In this document: positions 47,375-54,920 of the stretch, one piece after another
How the letters are laid out: every line of letters begins with the position of its first letter
Numbering within the stretch: the first letter of the stretch is position 1
Source: Rhodoferax sp.
Lineage (GTDB): Bacteria; Pseudomonadota; Gammaproteobacteria; Burkholderiales; Burkholderiaceae_C
Assembly: GCA_031291295.1 (NCBI GenBank)
Contig: JARLJI010000244.1
Location: forward strand, 1-64,000
Direction: 5' to 3'
Length of the DNA: 64,000 bases
Translations under genes and position numbers: made by a program
The notes under the pieces: generated by a model
What the model was told of the DNA's origin: nothing
The model's input: only the letters and a program-made list of their open reading frames with translations
The model's database searches: none

Positions 47375-47788
47375 ATGCAAGTCCAGCCCTATCTTTTTTT
47401 CGATGGTCGCTGCGAAGAAGCGATCGAGTTCTACCGCAAGGCGCTCGGCGCCGAGGTGATCATGCTCATGCGCGTCAAGGAGTGTCCGGATCCACTGCCG
47501 CCCGGCATGTACCCGCCCGGCTCCGAGAACAAGGTGATGCACGCGAGCTTGCGTATTGGCGAGGCAACTGTCATGGCATCCGACGGCCGCTGCCTGGGCA
47601 AGCCGGCGTTCCAGGGGTTTTCGCTGTCGCTGAACACGCGCGACGAAGCCGAGGCCGACCGGCTGTTCGCGGCCCTGGGCGACGGCGGGCAGGTGCAGAT
47701 GCCGCTGGCCAAGACGTTCTTCTCGCCACGCTTCGGCATGGTGGCCGACCGCTTCGGCGTGGGCTGGATGGTCATCGTGGCGGCCTGA
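47375..47788 (+). CDS. PhnB-like VOC-family protein
   Basis: 137 aa with AAAAGGAGATGTC upstream of the ATG. VQPYLFFDGRCEEAIEFYRK and HASLRIGEATVMASD are PhnB-like glyoxalase-fold motifs. Despite older names, these are not demethylubiquinone methyltransferases; function unknown. Convergent with the Asp-box protein. Confidence 0.82.
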   Translation: MQVQPYLFFDGRCEEAIEFYRKALGAEVIMLMRVKECPDPLPPGMYPPGSENKVMHASLRIGEATVMASDGRCLGKPAFQGFSLSLNTRDEAEADRLFAALGDGGQVQMPLAKTFFSPRFGMVADRFGVGWMVIVAA

Positions 47789-47808
47789 GACAGGGCCCCA
47801 TCGCTGCG

Positions 47809-48906
47809 CTACCCGACAAACCGCAACACCGCCACCGGCGGCAGGTCGCGTGACAGGGCTTGCCAGTGCTCGCCCGCGTCAAGGCTGACCCACAACCCGC
47901 CGGTCGTGGAGGCCATCGCCAGCGTCTGGCCGTCGCCCGCGACGTCCAGCGCGTGGCGGTAGACCAGGTGATAGGCGTGGCTTTGCGGCAAGCCCTGTGC
48001 CAGCACGTTGAAGGTGGCGCCGCCGTCATCAGTGCGTGTCACAACCATCCGGCCATCCACCGGAATACGACAGGCGTCGGCCTGCGCCGGCACGAACCAG
48101 GCGCGCCGTGGGTCGCGCGGGTCGCAGGCCACGGCGAAACCGAAGCCCGAGGGCTGTGGCGGGGAAACAGTCTGCCAGGTCTGCGCGCCGTCAGTCGAGC
48201 GGTAGATGCCGCAATGGTGCTGCACCCACAGCGCATCGGGCTGGGCCGCGCACTGCACCATGCAGTGCGGGTCCTGGGTGTTCTGGTCGTCGCTGCTTTC
48301 GGCCGGCAGGTAGTCGGCCTTCATGCCGGCCGCGGTCAACGCCCAGCTGGCGCCGCCGTCGCGTGTCTGCCAGACGCCGCCGCAGGAAATGGCCACCGTG
48401 AGGTGCCGCGCATCGCGCGGGTCCACTAGTACTGTGTGAATGCCCGCGTGATCGTAGCCGCCGCCAAACCAGTGGCGACGCCCGGGCTGCTCCCACAGCG
48501 GCGTGTTCAGCGCCCAGCTCGCGCCGCCGTCTTCCGATTTGAACAAACCCGCGGGCAGGCAGCCGGCCCACAGCGTGCCGGGCTGGTCCGCGCCGCCGGC
48601 CGTCAGCGCCCAGATCAAGTCCACGCTCCACGGTGTCGGGTCGTCGGCCCAGGGGCCTTGCTCGGGCTTGGGCGGGAAGGCCGGCGCGGCGATCTCCTGC
48701 CAGCTCGCGCCCTGGTCGGTGCTCTTGCGCACCTTGACGCCGAAGTGCCCCAGACGCTGCGCGGCGTACCAGGCGCCGTCGCGCGGATCGGCCAGCAGCT
48801 GCGTCACGGGGTCGCCAGCGAAGTGGTGCGACGCGATGCGCCAGTCGGCGCCTTCTCCGTGGATCACGAACAGCCCTTTGCGGGTGCCCACCAGCAGTGT
48901 GTTCAT
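47809..48906 (-). CDS. Asp-box (BNR/sortilin-like) beta-propeller protein
   Basis: 365 aa with AAAGGAG upstream. At least five Asp-box units are readable: KSTDQGASWQ, KSEDGGASWA, QTRDGGASWA, RSTDGAQTWQ and RTDDGGATF, plus a last VSLDAGEHWQ. They form a beta-propeller like those of sialidases and sortilin/Vps10 domains, without the catalytic residues I would expect in a sialidase. No signal peptide is visible (starts MNTLLVGTRKGLFVI), so it is likely cytoplasmic. Co-transcribed with a ThiS/MoaD-like protein and a VOC protein. Confidence 0.85.
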   Translation of the reverse strand: MNTLLVGTRKGLFVIHGEGADWRIASHHFAGDPVTQLLADPRDGAWYAAQRLGHFGVKVRKSTDQGASWQEIAAPAFPPKPEQGPWADDPTPWSVDLIWALTAGGADQPGTLWAGCLPAGLFKSEDGGASWALNTPLWEQPGRRHWFGGGYDHAGIHTVLVDPRDARHLTVAISCGGVWQTRDGGASWALTAAGMKADYLPAESSDDQNTQDPHCMVQCAAQPDALWVQHHCGIYRSTDGAQTWQTVSPPQPSGFGFAVACDPRDPRRAWFVPAQADACRIPVDGRMVVTRTDDGGATFNVLAQGLPQSHAYHLVYRHALDVAGDGQTLAMASTTGGLWVSLDAGEHWQALSRDLPPVAVLRFVG

Positions 48907-48941
48907 GGAAGCTCCTTTCCGTGCTGCGTAGGGAATGAGAG

Positions 48942-49223
48942 TCAGCCGCCCGTCAATGCCTGGATCACCAGCACCCGGTCGCCCGGGCTCAGCAGTTGGT
49001 CGAGATGGATGCGATCAACTACCATCTGCTGGTTCACGAACACGGCCACATGTTTGCGCACGGCGCGCTGGTCGTCGAACACGTAGTGCGCGAGCTCGGG
49101 CGCCGCGACCAGCGCGGCCTCCAGCACCGCACGCAGGCGCCCCGGTGCGACCGACTGCGGCGCGCAGTTCACATGCCGGCGCAGGCTGGCGGCGAATTCC
49201 ACGGAGACCGTTGCAGGTGGCAT
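48942..49223 (-). CDS. MoaD/ThiS-like small sulfur-carrier protein
   Basis: 93 aa with AAGGGAG upstream. Ubiquitin-like fold pattern: an opening VSVEFAASLRRHV strand, then LRAVLEAALVAAPELAHYVF, VFVNQQMV and LSPGDRVLVIQALTGG, ending in the Gly-Gly that becomes a thiocarboxylate in MoaD and ThiS. No E1-like activating enzyme (MoeB/ThiF) and no MoaE or ThiG is nearby. The 35-base gap to the propeller gene suggests one operon. Molybdopterin or thiamine roles are not supported by context. Confidence 0.82.
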   Translation of the reverse strand: MPPATVSVEFAASLRRHVNCAPQSVAPGRLRAVLEAALVAAPELAHYVFDDQRAVRKHVAVFVNQQMVVDRIHLDQLLSPGDRVLVIQALTGG

Positions 49224-49241
49224 GGGAACTCTCCCTTGCGG

Positions 49242-49715
49242 TTACCGGCCGTCATAGGCGCGCTGCAGCGCGGCGATGTCGAGCTTTTTCATGGCCATCA
49301 GCGCCGTCATGACACGCTGCGAGCTGGCCGGATCCTCGCTGCTGAGCATCTGCTGCAACGCAACGGGGACGATCTGCCAGGACACGCCGTATTGGTCCAT
49401 CAGCCAGCCGCATTGCTCGCGCTCCTTGTGGGCCGACAGTTTTTGCCAGTAGTCATCCACCTCAGACTGGGACGCGCAGTTGACCACCAGCGAGATGGCC
49501 GGCGAAAACGGGAAATCCGGCGTTCCGTTGAGGGCCACAAACGCCTGTCCGTCAAGTTCGAAGCGCACCGTCAGCACGGTTCCTGCGGGCAGGGGCATGC
49601 CTTCGCCGTAGTGGTTCAGACCCAGGATGCGGGAGTTCTTGAAGACCGAAACGTAGAAATTGGCAGCCTCTTCGGCGTGGCCGTTGAACCAGAGGCAGGG
49701 GTTGATTTTTTGCAT
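49242..49715 (-). CDS. PhnB-like VOC-family protein
   Basis: 157 aa with AGGAG 9 bases before the ATG. INPCLWFNGHAEEAANFYVS and WLMDQYGVSWQIVPVALQQM are the typical ends of this PhnB-like group (Pfam 3-dmu-9_3-mt). Likely a metal-dependent or small-molecule binding VOC protein. First complete gene of the VOC-ThiS-propeller operon; a fragment of a YCII-type gene lies upstream. Confidence 0.85.
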   Translation of the reverse strand: MQKINPCLWFNGHAEEAANFYVSVFKNSRILGLNHYGEGMPLPAGTVLTVRFELDGQAFVALNGTPDFPFSPAISLVVNCASQSEVDDYWQKLSAHKEREQCGWLMDQYGVSWQIVPVALQQMLSSEDPASSQRVMTALMAMKKLDIAALQRAYDGR

Positions 49716-49728
49716 CGCTCATTTCTCC

Positions 49729-49878
49729 TGTGGTCGCGCCGGCATGCGAGGCCAGCGACTCGGTCGCCCGCAACACGCCGCGCGCCTTGAGACCCTCCGC
49801 AAAACGAACCATGCTGTCATACGCCGCCCGGCCCACGGCTTCGGTGCGGGTTTGCCTCTGTGTAGTCGGCTCGTGTTT
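49729..49878 (-). pseudogene. Fragment of a YCII/DGPF-domain gene
   Basis: In one frame upstream of the VOC gene the translation reads RTEAVGRAAYDSMVRFAEGL, then KARGVLRATESLASHAGAT. This resembles the middle of YCII/DGPF-domain proteins, which are frequently encoded beside PhnB-like VOC proteins. No suitable start is seen upstream and the family C-terminus (with the DGPF motif) is missing: the frame runs into the VOC gene. Probably a remnant cut at both ends. Confidence 0.45.
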
Positions 49879-49930
49879 TTTCCCGGGCGCGTCCCGGTCG
49901 CAACCATCATAGCGAGGCGGCTCGCGCCGT

Positions 49931-51028
49931 TCAACGACCTTGCAAGTAAACGTAAAGGCCTTCGATCGGCCGCTGCTGATCCTCGCGCAGCGGCGCGCGG
50001 AACGCCGCACGCACCTTGAACCCGTGCTCTCGCGCGAGGCGGTGCACATAGGCTTGCGAATGCGCGTAGCGCAGGCTGGGCAGCAGGCGCAGGTCGTGTG
50101 CGTCGGCCGTCAGCTCGACGCTGAACGCGAACAGCCCGCCAGGCCCCAGCACGCGCGCCACGCCGGCAAAGACGGCGTCCAGCGCGCCCACGTAGATGAA
50201 GACATCGGCCGCCAGCACCAGGTCGTAAGGGCAGTCGGTGGATTGCAGATAGTCCACCACATCGGCATGGACCAGTTCGGTGTAGGTGCCGCACGCGCGG
50301 GCCTGTTCCAGCATGCCCGACGACAGGTCGACGCCGTCCACGCGGTCCGCCACCGGCTTGATCAGCGGCCCGATCAGGCCCGTGCCGCAGCCCAGATCGA
50401 GCACAGCGCGAAATCGCTGTGGGCTCAGCGGCGCCAGCCCACGCACCAGTACCTCATGCGCCCGATAGCGCAGCGCACCCACCAGATGGGCCTGGAACTC
50501 ATCCGCGTAGCGATCGAACAGCGATTCCACGTAGGCACGGGGCGCGGCGTCCGGTGACTCCCCGTCGCGCACCGACGCCAGGTAGTAGCCGTGCAGCTGC
50601 GGGTCGGCGCCCAGCGCCAGTGCCCGCTCGAAGCATTCGCCCGCCTCGCTCAGGCGGCCGAGCTCGCGCAGCAGGCTGCCGCGCTGGCTCCACAGGCCAG
50701 CCTGCCGCGGGTCGATGGCCAGCGCACGCTCGAATGCCAGCAGGGCCGGTGTCATCTGGCCCAATTCGGCGCGCGCCATGCCGAGGTGGGTCCAGGCCTC
50801 CAGGTTGACGGGCTCGGCCGCCAATGCTTCTTCCAGCAGCGGCAGTGCGTCGGCCCAATGGCCACGCCGCACACGCGTGATGCCCAGGTTTGTCAACACG
50901 GAAGGCCGGCCCGGCGCCAGCGACAGCGCGGCCGCAAAACAGCGTTCGGCCTGCTCCAGCCGACCCGCCTCGGAATGCGCGAGGCCATCCTGAAAGAATT
51001 GCCGCGCCTGCTCTAGAGTTTCGCTCAT
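49931..51028 (-). CDS. TPR-repeat SAM-dependent methyltransferase
   Basis: 365 aa. Residues about 5-145 are three to four tetratricopeptide repeats (SEAGRLEQAERCFAAALSLA, TNLGITRVRRGHWADALPLL). The C-terminal part is a class I methyltransferase: VLDLGCGTGLIGPLI (SAM loop), VDGVDLSSGMLEQA and LVLAADVFIYVG. This architecture is common in proteobacteria; its target, possibly a protein, is unknown. It is 39 bases downstream of the SDR gene and may be the tail of the beta-oxidation cluster. Confidence 0.85.
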   Translation of the reverse strand: MSETLEQARQFFQDGLAHSEAGRLEQAERCFAAALSLAPGRPSVLTNLGITRVRRGHWADALPLLEEALAAEPVNLEAWTHLGMARAELGQMTPALLAFERALAIDPRQAGLWSQRGSLLRELGRLSEAGECFERALALGADPQLHGYYLASVRDGESPDAAPRAYVESLFDRYADEFQAHLVGALRYRAHEVLVRGLAPLSPQRFRAVLDLGCGTGLIGPLIKPVADRVDGVDLSSGMLEQARACGTYTELVHADVVDYLQSTDCPYDLVLAADVFIYVGALDAVFAGVARVLGPGGLFAFSVELTADAHDLRLLPSLRYAHSQAYVHRLAREHGFKVRAAFRAPLREDQQRPIEGLYVYLQGR

Positions 51029-51067
51029 GGTGGCCGAGGCTACACCAGGGCAAAGGGCCAGCGGCGC

Positions 51068-51907
51068 TCAGTCCACAAAAAAGTCAGGGATGAAATTCTT
51101 CGTGCCGGGTGTTACCGAATATTTCTCCAGGTCGGTCACGCCATGCGCGGCCAGCAGCACGTCGTCGATGAAGAAGTTGCCGGTGTCAGAGCTCGGGCTG
51201 GTGAGGATCAGGTAGGCCGCATCCGACAGGATCTCGGGCTTGCGGCACAGCTTGGTGTCGACGCCCGGAATCATCTGCAGCGCGGCGGTGGCGATCGCGG
51301 TGCGCGGCCACAGGCTGTTCACGCCGATGCCGTACTTTTTGAACTCGCCCGCGTGGCCCAGCGTGCACATGCTCATGCCGTACTTGGCCATGGTGTAGGC
51401 GGTGTGGTTCTCAAACCAGTGCGGCTTCATGCTCAGTGGCGGCGACATCGTGAGCACCTGCGGATTGCGGCCCGCGGCGGCGGATTTCTTGAGTTCGGGC
51501 AGGCAGGCCTGGGTGCACAGGTAGGTGCCGCGCGCATTGATGCCGTTCATCAGGTCGTAGCGCTTCATTGGCGTGTGCTCGGTGTCGGTCAGGCCGATGG
51601 CGCTGGCGTTGTTGACCAGGATGTCGATGCCGCCGAAGGTCTCCACCGCCTTCGCCACGGCGGCCAGCACCGCGTCTTCCTCGCGGATGTCCACGGCCAG
51701 CGGCAGCGCCTGGCCGCCGGCGGCCTTGATTTCTTCGGCCGCGCTGAAAATCGTGCCCGGCAGCCTAGGGTTCGGGTCGGTGGTCTTGGCGATGACGACG
51801 ATGTTGGCGCCGTCATGCGCGGCACGTTTCGCAATCGCCAGGCCAATGCCACGCGAGGCGCCGGTGATGAACAGGGTTTTGCCTTTGAGGCTGGCGGGTT
51901 GATTCAT
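51068..51907 (-). CDS. Short-chain dehydrogenase, HSDL2-like
   Basis: 279 aa. TGASRGIG at 15-22, NNASAIGL, MSPPLSMKPHWF and YTMAKYG (Tyr-Lys) match the HSDL2-like group of SDRs, linked to lipid metabolism in animals. NADP-binding; substrate unknown. It lies after repeat A9 at the end of the lipid cluster, so a hydroxy- or keto-lipid substrate is plausible. Confidence 0.85.
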   Translation of the reverse strand: MNQPASLKGKTLFITGASRGIGLAIAKRAAHDGANIVVIAKTTDPNPRLPGTIFSAAEEIKAAGGQALPLAVDIREEDAVLAAVAKAVETFGGIDILVNNASAIGLTDTEHTPMKRYDLMNGINARGTYLCTQACLPELKKSAAAGRNPQVLTMSPPLSMKPHWFENHTAYTMAKYGMSMCTLGHAGEFKKYGIGVNSLWPRTAIATAALQMIPGVDTKLCRKPEILSDAAYLILTSPSSDTGNFFIDDVLLAAHGVTDLEKYSVTPGTKNFIPDFFVD

Positions 51908-51921
51908 GGTGACTCCTGATG

Positions 51922-51979
51922 ACTATCAAATTAATAGCTGACTGCGAAGTACTGACAAGGGCTACAGGTCGATTTGACC
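51922..51979 (+). repeat. Dispersed repeat family A, copy A9
   Basis: ACTATCAAATTAATAGCTGA, CTGCGAAGTACTGACAAGGG, CTACAGGTCGATTTGACC. A well-preserved copy: core, AAGGGCTA block and GTC/TTTGACC end. It fills the gap between the enoyl-CoA hydratase and the HSDL2-like gene. Confidence 0.75.
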
Positions 51980-52744
51980 TTAAACTTTGGAAAAATCCGG
52001 CTTGCGCTTTTCCATGAAGGCGGTGAAGGCCTCGCGCGCCGCGGGCTCGCGCAGCATGCGGCCAAAACTCGCACCCTCTTCCACCATGCGCTCCATCAGA
52101 ATGGCAGGCTGGCCCTTCTTCATGAGGCGCTTGGTTTCGATCAGCGCCGTGATCGGTTTGGCCGCCAGTTTGCGCGCCTGCGCCTGCGCCATGGCGTTGG
52201 CCTCCGTCGGCGGCACCACGCGATTCACCAGCCCGACTTCGAGCGCGGCTTCGGCATAAAAGGGCTCACCCAGCAGCAAGGCCTCTGCCGCGCGGTGGTA
52301 GCCCAGCATCTGCGGCGCCAGCAGGCTCGACGCGGCCTCGGGGCACAGGCCCAGGTTCACGAACGGCATCGAAAATGCCGCATTGTCGCCCGCATAGACC
52401 AGGTCGCAGTGGAACAGCATCGTGGTGCCGATGCCGACGGCGGGGCCGCACACCGCGGCGACCAGAGGCTTGGGGAAGCTGGCGATGCCGCGCAGGAAGC
52501 GGAACACCGGCGACTCGGGCGTGGCCGGCGGCGCATTGAGAAAGTCGCCGATGTCGTTGCCCGCGCTGAAGATGGTCTCGTGGCCCTGGAACACCACGAC
52601 GCGGATGGCGGCGTCGCCGTCGGCCTGCGCCAGCGCGTCGGCCATCGCGCCGTACATGGCAGCGGTGATGGAGTTCTTTTTGTCCACCCGGTTCAGGGTG
52701 AGGGTCATCACACCGGCGTCGATGTGGGTGAGTATGTCGCTCAT
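51980..52744 (-). CDS. Enoyl-CoA hydratase/isomerase family protein
   Basis: 254 aa from the ATG at 52744 (MSDILTHIDAGVMTLTLNR). Crotonase fold: oxyanion-hole motif ETIFSAGNDIGDF, then GPAVGIGTTMLFHCDLVYAG and FVNLGLCPEAASSLL, keeping the catalytic Glu in PEA. It would hydrate enoyl-CoA or shift its double bond. The start overlaps the stop of the DsbA-like isomerase by 4 bases. Confidence 0.88.
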   Translation of the reverse strand: MSDILTHIDAGVMTLTLNRVDKKNSITAAMYGAMADALAQADGDAAIRVVVFQGHETIFSAGNDIGDFLNAPPATPESPVFRFLRGIASFPKPLVAAVCGPAVGIGTTMLFHCDLVYAGDNAAFSMPFVNLGLCPEAASSLLAPQMLGYHRAAEALLLGEPFYAEAALEVGLVNRVVPPTEANAMAQAQARKLAAKPITALIETKRLMKKGQPAILMERMVEEGASFGRMLREPAAREAFTAFMEKRKPDFSKV

Positions 52745-53328
52745 TGGAGTGCTTCCTTTACAAAATCGAGCCGGTCCTGGCCCCAGAACATCTGGCCGCC
52801 GGCAAAAAAAGTGGGGGCACCGAACACGCCGCGGTCGATCGCTTCCTGCGTCAGGGCCTTGAGCCGGTCCTTGACCTCGGGCTCCTGCGTCAACGCCAGC
52901 AGTGCCGCGGCGTCGAAGCCCGCGGCCTGCAGTGCGGCCGCGACGGTGGCCGGGTCGTTCAGGTTCTGCGCATCGACCCAGATGGCGCGAAAGATCGCAT
53001 CCACGTAGGCGCCAAAACGCGCCGGCTCGCGCAGTTGCAGACCCGCCGCACCGCGCATCAGCGTCAGGGTATTGATGGGAAAGTAGGGGTTTTGCTTCAG
53101 CGGCACGCCATAGCGCTTTGCGAAGCGGTCGAAGTCGGTAAACGTGTAGGCACCCTTGGCCGGGATCGTCGCCGGCGAACGATTGCCCGTGGCCTGGAAC
53201 ACGCCGCCCAGCAGCATCGGCTTCCAGACCAGCGTGGCAGCGGTCTCGCGGCACAAGGCCGGCAATTGCGTGTACGCCAGGTAGGATGCCGGACTGCCGA
53301 AATCGAAATAGAACTCAACGGTTTTCAT
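52741..53328 (-). CDS. DsbA/GST-kappa-family isomerase (2-hydroxychromene-2-carboxylate isomerase-like)
   Basis: 195 aa from the ATG at 53328 (MKTVEFYFDFGSPASYLAYT). Thioredoxin-like fold with an inserted helical domain; the Ser of FGSPASY replaces the redox Cys, as in glutathione-dependent 2-hydroxychromene-2-carboxylate isomerase. The C-terminal GVFGAPTFFAGGQMFWGQDR is typical. Role in the beta-oxidation cluster is unclear; perhaps a glutathione-dependent cis-trans isomerisation. Overlaps both neighbours by a few bases. Confidence 0.85.
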   Translation of the reverse strand: MKTVEFYFDFGSPASYLAYTQLPALCRETAATLVWKPMLLGGVFQATGNRSPATIPAKGAYTFTDFDRFAKRYGVPLKQNPYFPINTLTLMRGAAGLQLREPARFGAYVDAIFRAIWVDAQNLNDPATVAAALQAAGFDAAALLALTQEPEVKDRLKALTQEAIDRGVFGAPTFFAGGQMFWGQDRLDFVKEALQ

Positions 53329-54065
53329 CAGAAGGGCTCCATCCATGGCCGCAGATCGAGCTCGTGCGTCCAGGCGTCGCGCGGCTGGCCGTGCAGCATC
53401 CAGTAGTTATCCGCGATGTGCTCCGGGTTCAGGATGCCGTCCTGGTCTTTGAGTGCATAGCGCTGCGGAAAATTCTCGCGGATGAATTCGGTGTCGATGC
53501 TGCCGTCCACCACCACATGCGCCACGTGGATGCCGCGCGGCCCGAGTTCGCGCGCCATGCTCTGGGCCAGCGCACGCAGGGCGTGCTTGGCGCCAGCAAA
53601 GGCGGCAAAGTTAGCGCTGCCGCGCAGCGAAGCCGTGGCGCCGGTGAAGATGATGGTGCCTTTGTGCGCACGCCCTTCGCGCGCCACCATGCGCTTGGCC
53701 ACCTCGCGCCCACTCAGGAAGCCGCCGAGGCAGGCCAGTTCCCAGATCTTGAAATACTTGCGCGCGGTCTCATCGAGGATGCTCGCCGGCACGTTGGCGC
53801 CGATGTTGAACACCAGCACCTCGATCGGCCCGATGGTGGATTCGATCTGCTCGACCAGCGCCACGACTTCTTCTTCGCGCCGCGCGTCCGAGGCAAAACC
53901 GTGGGCCGTTCCGCCCTCGGCACGGATGCGCTCCAGCAGCGGCTGCAGCTTGTCCAGGCTGCGCCGGGTCACGCAGGCGGTATAGCCTTCGCGTGCAAAG
54001 CGCCGCGCGATGGCGCCGCCGGTGGCGTCGCCCGCGCCGATGATCAGGGCGACTTTGTCATCCAT
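53328..54065 (-). CDS. SDR-family protein with catalytic Tyr replaced by Phe
   Basis: 245 aa from the ATG at 54065, with GGAG upstream. The Rossmann start is IIGAGDATGGAIARRFA, departing from TGxxxGxG by an Asp-Ala-Thr segment. Ser146 (TASLRG) and Lys160 are in place, but the YxxxK motif reads FAGAK, with Phe156 instead of Tyr. This makes classical SDR catalysis unlikely; it may bind substrate or use another acid. NIGANVP replaces the NNAG motif. It is embedded in the beta-oxidation cluster with coupled neighbours. Confidence 0.8.
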   Translation of the reverse strand: MDDKVALIIGAGDATGGAIARRFAREGYTACVTRRSLDKLQPLLERIRAEGGTAHGFASDARREEEVVALVEQIESTIGPIEVLVFNIGANVPASILDETARKYFKIWELACLGGFLSGREVAKRMVAREGRAHKGTIIFTGATASLRGSANFAAFAGAKHALRALAQSMARELGPRGIHVAHVVVDGSIDTEFIRENFPQRYALKDQDGILNPEHIADNYWMLHGQPRDAWTHELDLRPWMEPF

Positions 54066-54067
54066 GT

Positions 54068-54877
54068 TCACTCCTTGTAGTAGACGACTTGATGCGTGGT
54101 GACCAGCAGCTCGCCGGCCTCGTTCCAGAGCTGCGCCGTCTGGTCGAAAAAGCCGTTGCGAAACACCTGGGCCTGGGCCTGGCCGAGCAGGTAGCCGGTG
54201 CCGGTTTCGCGCAATTGCGCGGCATCGGCGTGAAAGTACATCGTCATCGAAACCGTGCCGATCGGCACCAGGCTGGCGCGGCGGCGCCAGATGCGCGGAA
54301 AGAATACATCGGACAGCGCGGTGAGCGACGCAAAGTCCAGCGGCCGCGGCGGGTTGTCGCGAAACCAGAGCCGGGTGCGGCTGATGCCATGGTCGCGGCC
54401 GTCCCAGGCAGCGGGAAAGTCGCCGTCCACGAAGCGCATCTCATAGCGGTTGATCCACTCCACGCGGCCGGCACGCGCGGGGAGTGGCACATCCAGCGGC
54501 CGCGGCACGGCCGGCATGGTGTGCTCGTCGGCGCTCCAGGTGTCGCGGCCCAGTGCGGTAAAGGCGGTGCCAGTGAGCACGGTCTGGCCTTGCTGCAGCA
54601 CCTCGATCACCCAGTGCTGGGTGGAGCGGTTGGTGCGCGCGGGCCGCGCCTGCACGGTGAAGGGGCCATCGGCCAGCGCCGCTGCAAAGTTCACGGTCAG
54701 CGCCACCGGCTCTCCCAGGCGCTGCGGGTGCTGCAGCACGGCATTCATGGCCTGCGCGGCCGTGATGCCGCCGAATGGCCCGACCATGTTGGCGTAGGCC
54801 GGGCTGGTGTGGCCGAGCCAGGTGCCGTCGCTCTGCGCTGTCAGTGCAATGGCGTCATCGAACGCGTGGCGACTCAT
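54068..54877 (-). CDS. Double hot-dog acyl-CoA thioesterase, TesB-like
   Basis: 269 aa from the ATG at 54877. Two hot-dog halves: YANMVGPFGGITAAQAMNAV and VNFAAALADGPFTVQARPAR in the first, then MTMYFHADAAQLRETGTGYL in the second. This is the thioesterase-like superfamily related to TesB. It hydrolyses acyl-CoA to the free acid; substrate unknown. The stop is 2 bases from the SDR start. Confidence 0.85.
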   Translation of the reverse strand: MSRHAFDDAIALTAQSDGTWLGHTSPAYANMVGPFGGITAAQAMNAVLQHPQRLGEPVALTVNFAAALADGPFTVQARPARTNRSTQHWVIEVLQQGQTVLTGTAFTALGRDTWSADEHTMPAVPRPLDVPLPARAGRVEWINRYEMRFVDGDFPAAWDGRDHGISRTRLWFRDNPPRPLDFASLTALSDVFFPRIWRRRASLVPIGTVSMTMYFHADAAQLRETGTGYLLGQAQAQVFRNGFFDQTAQLWNEAGELLVTTHQVVYYKE

Positions 54878-54920
54878 GCTCGTCTCCTTGAAAAAAACAC
54901 GCCGCAGTGGCCTGATGGGT

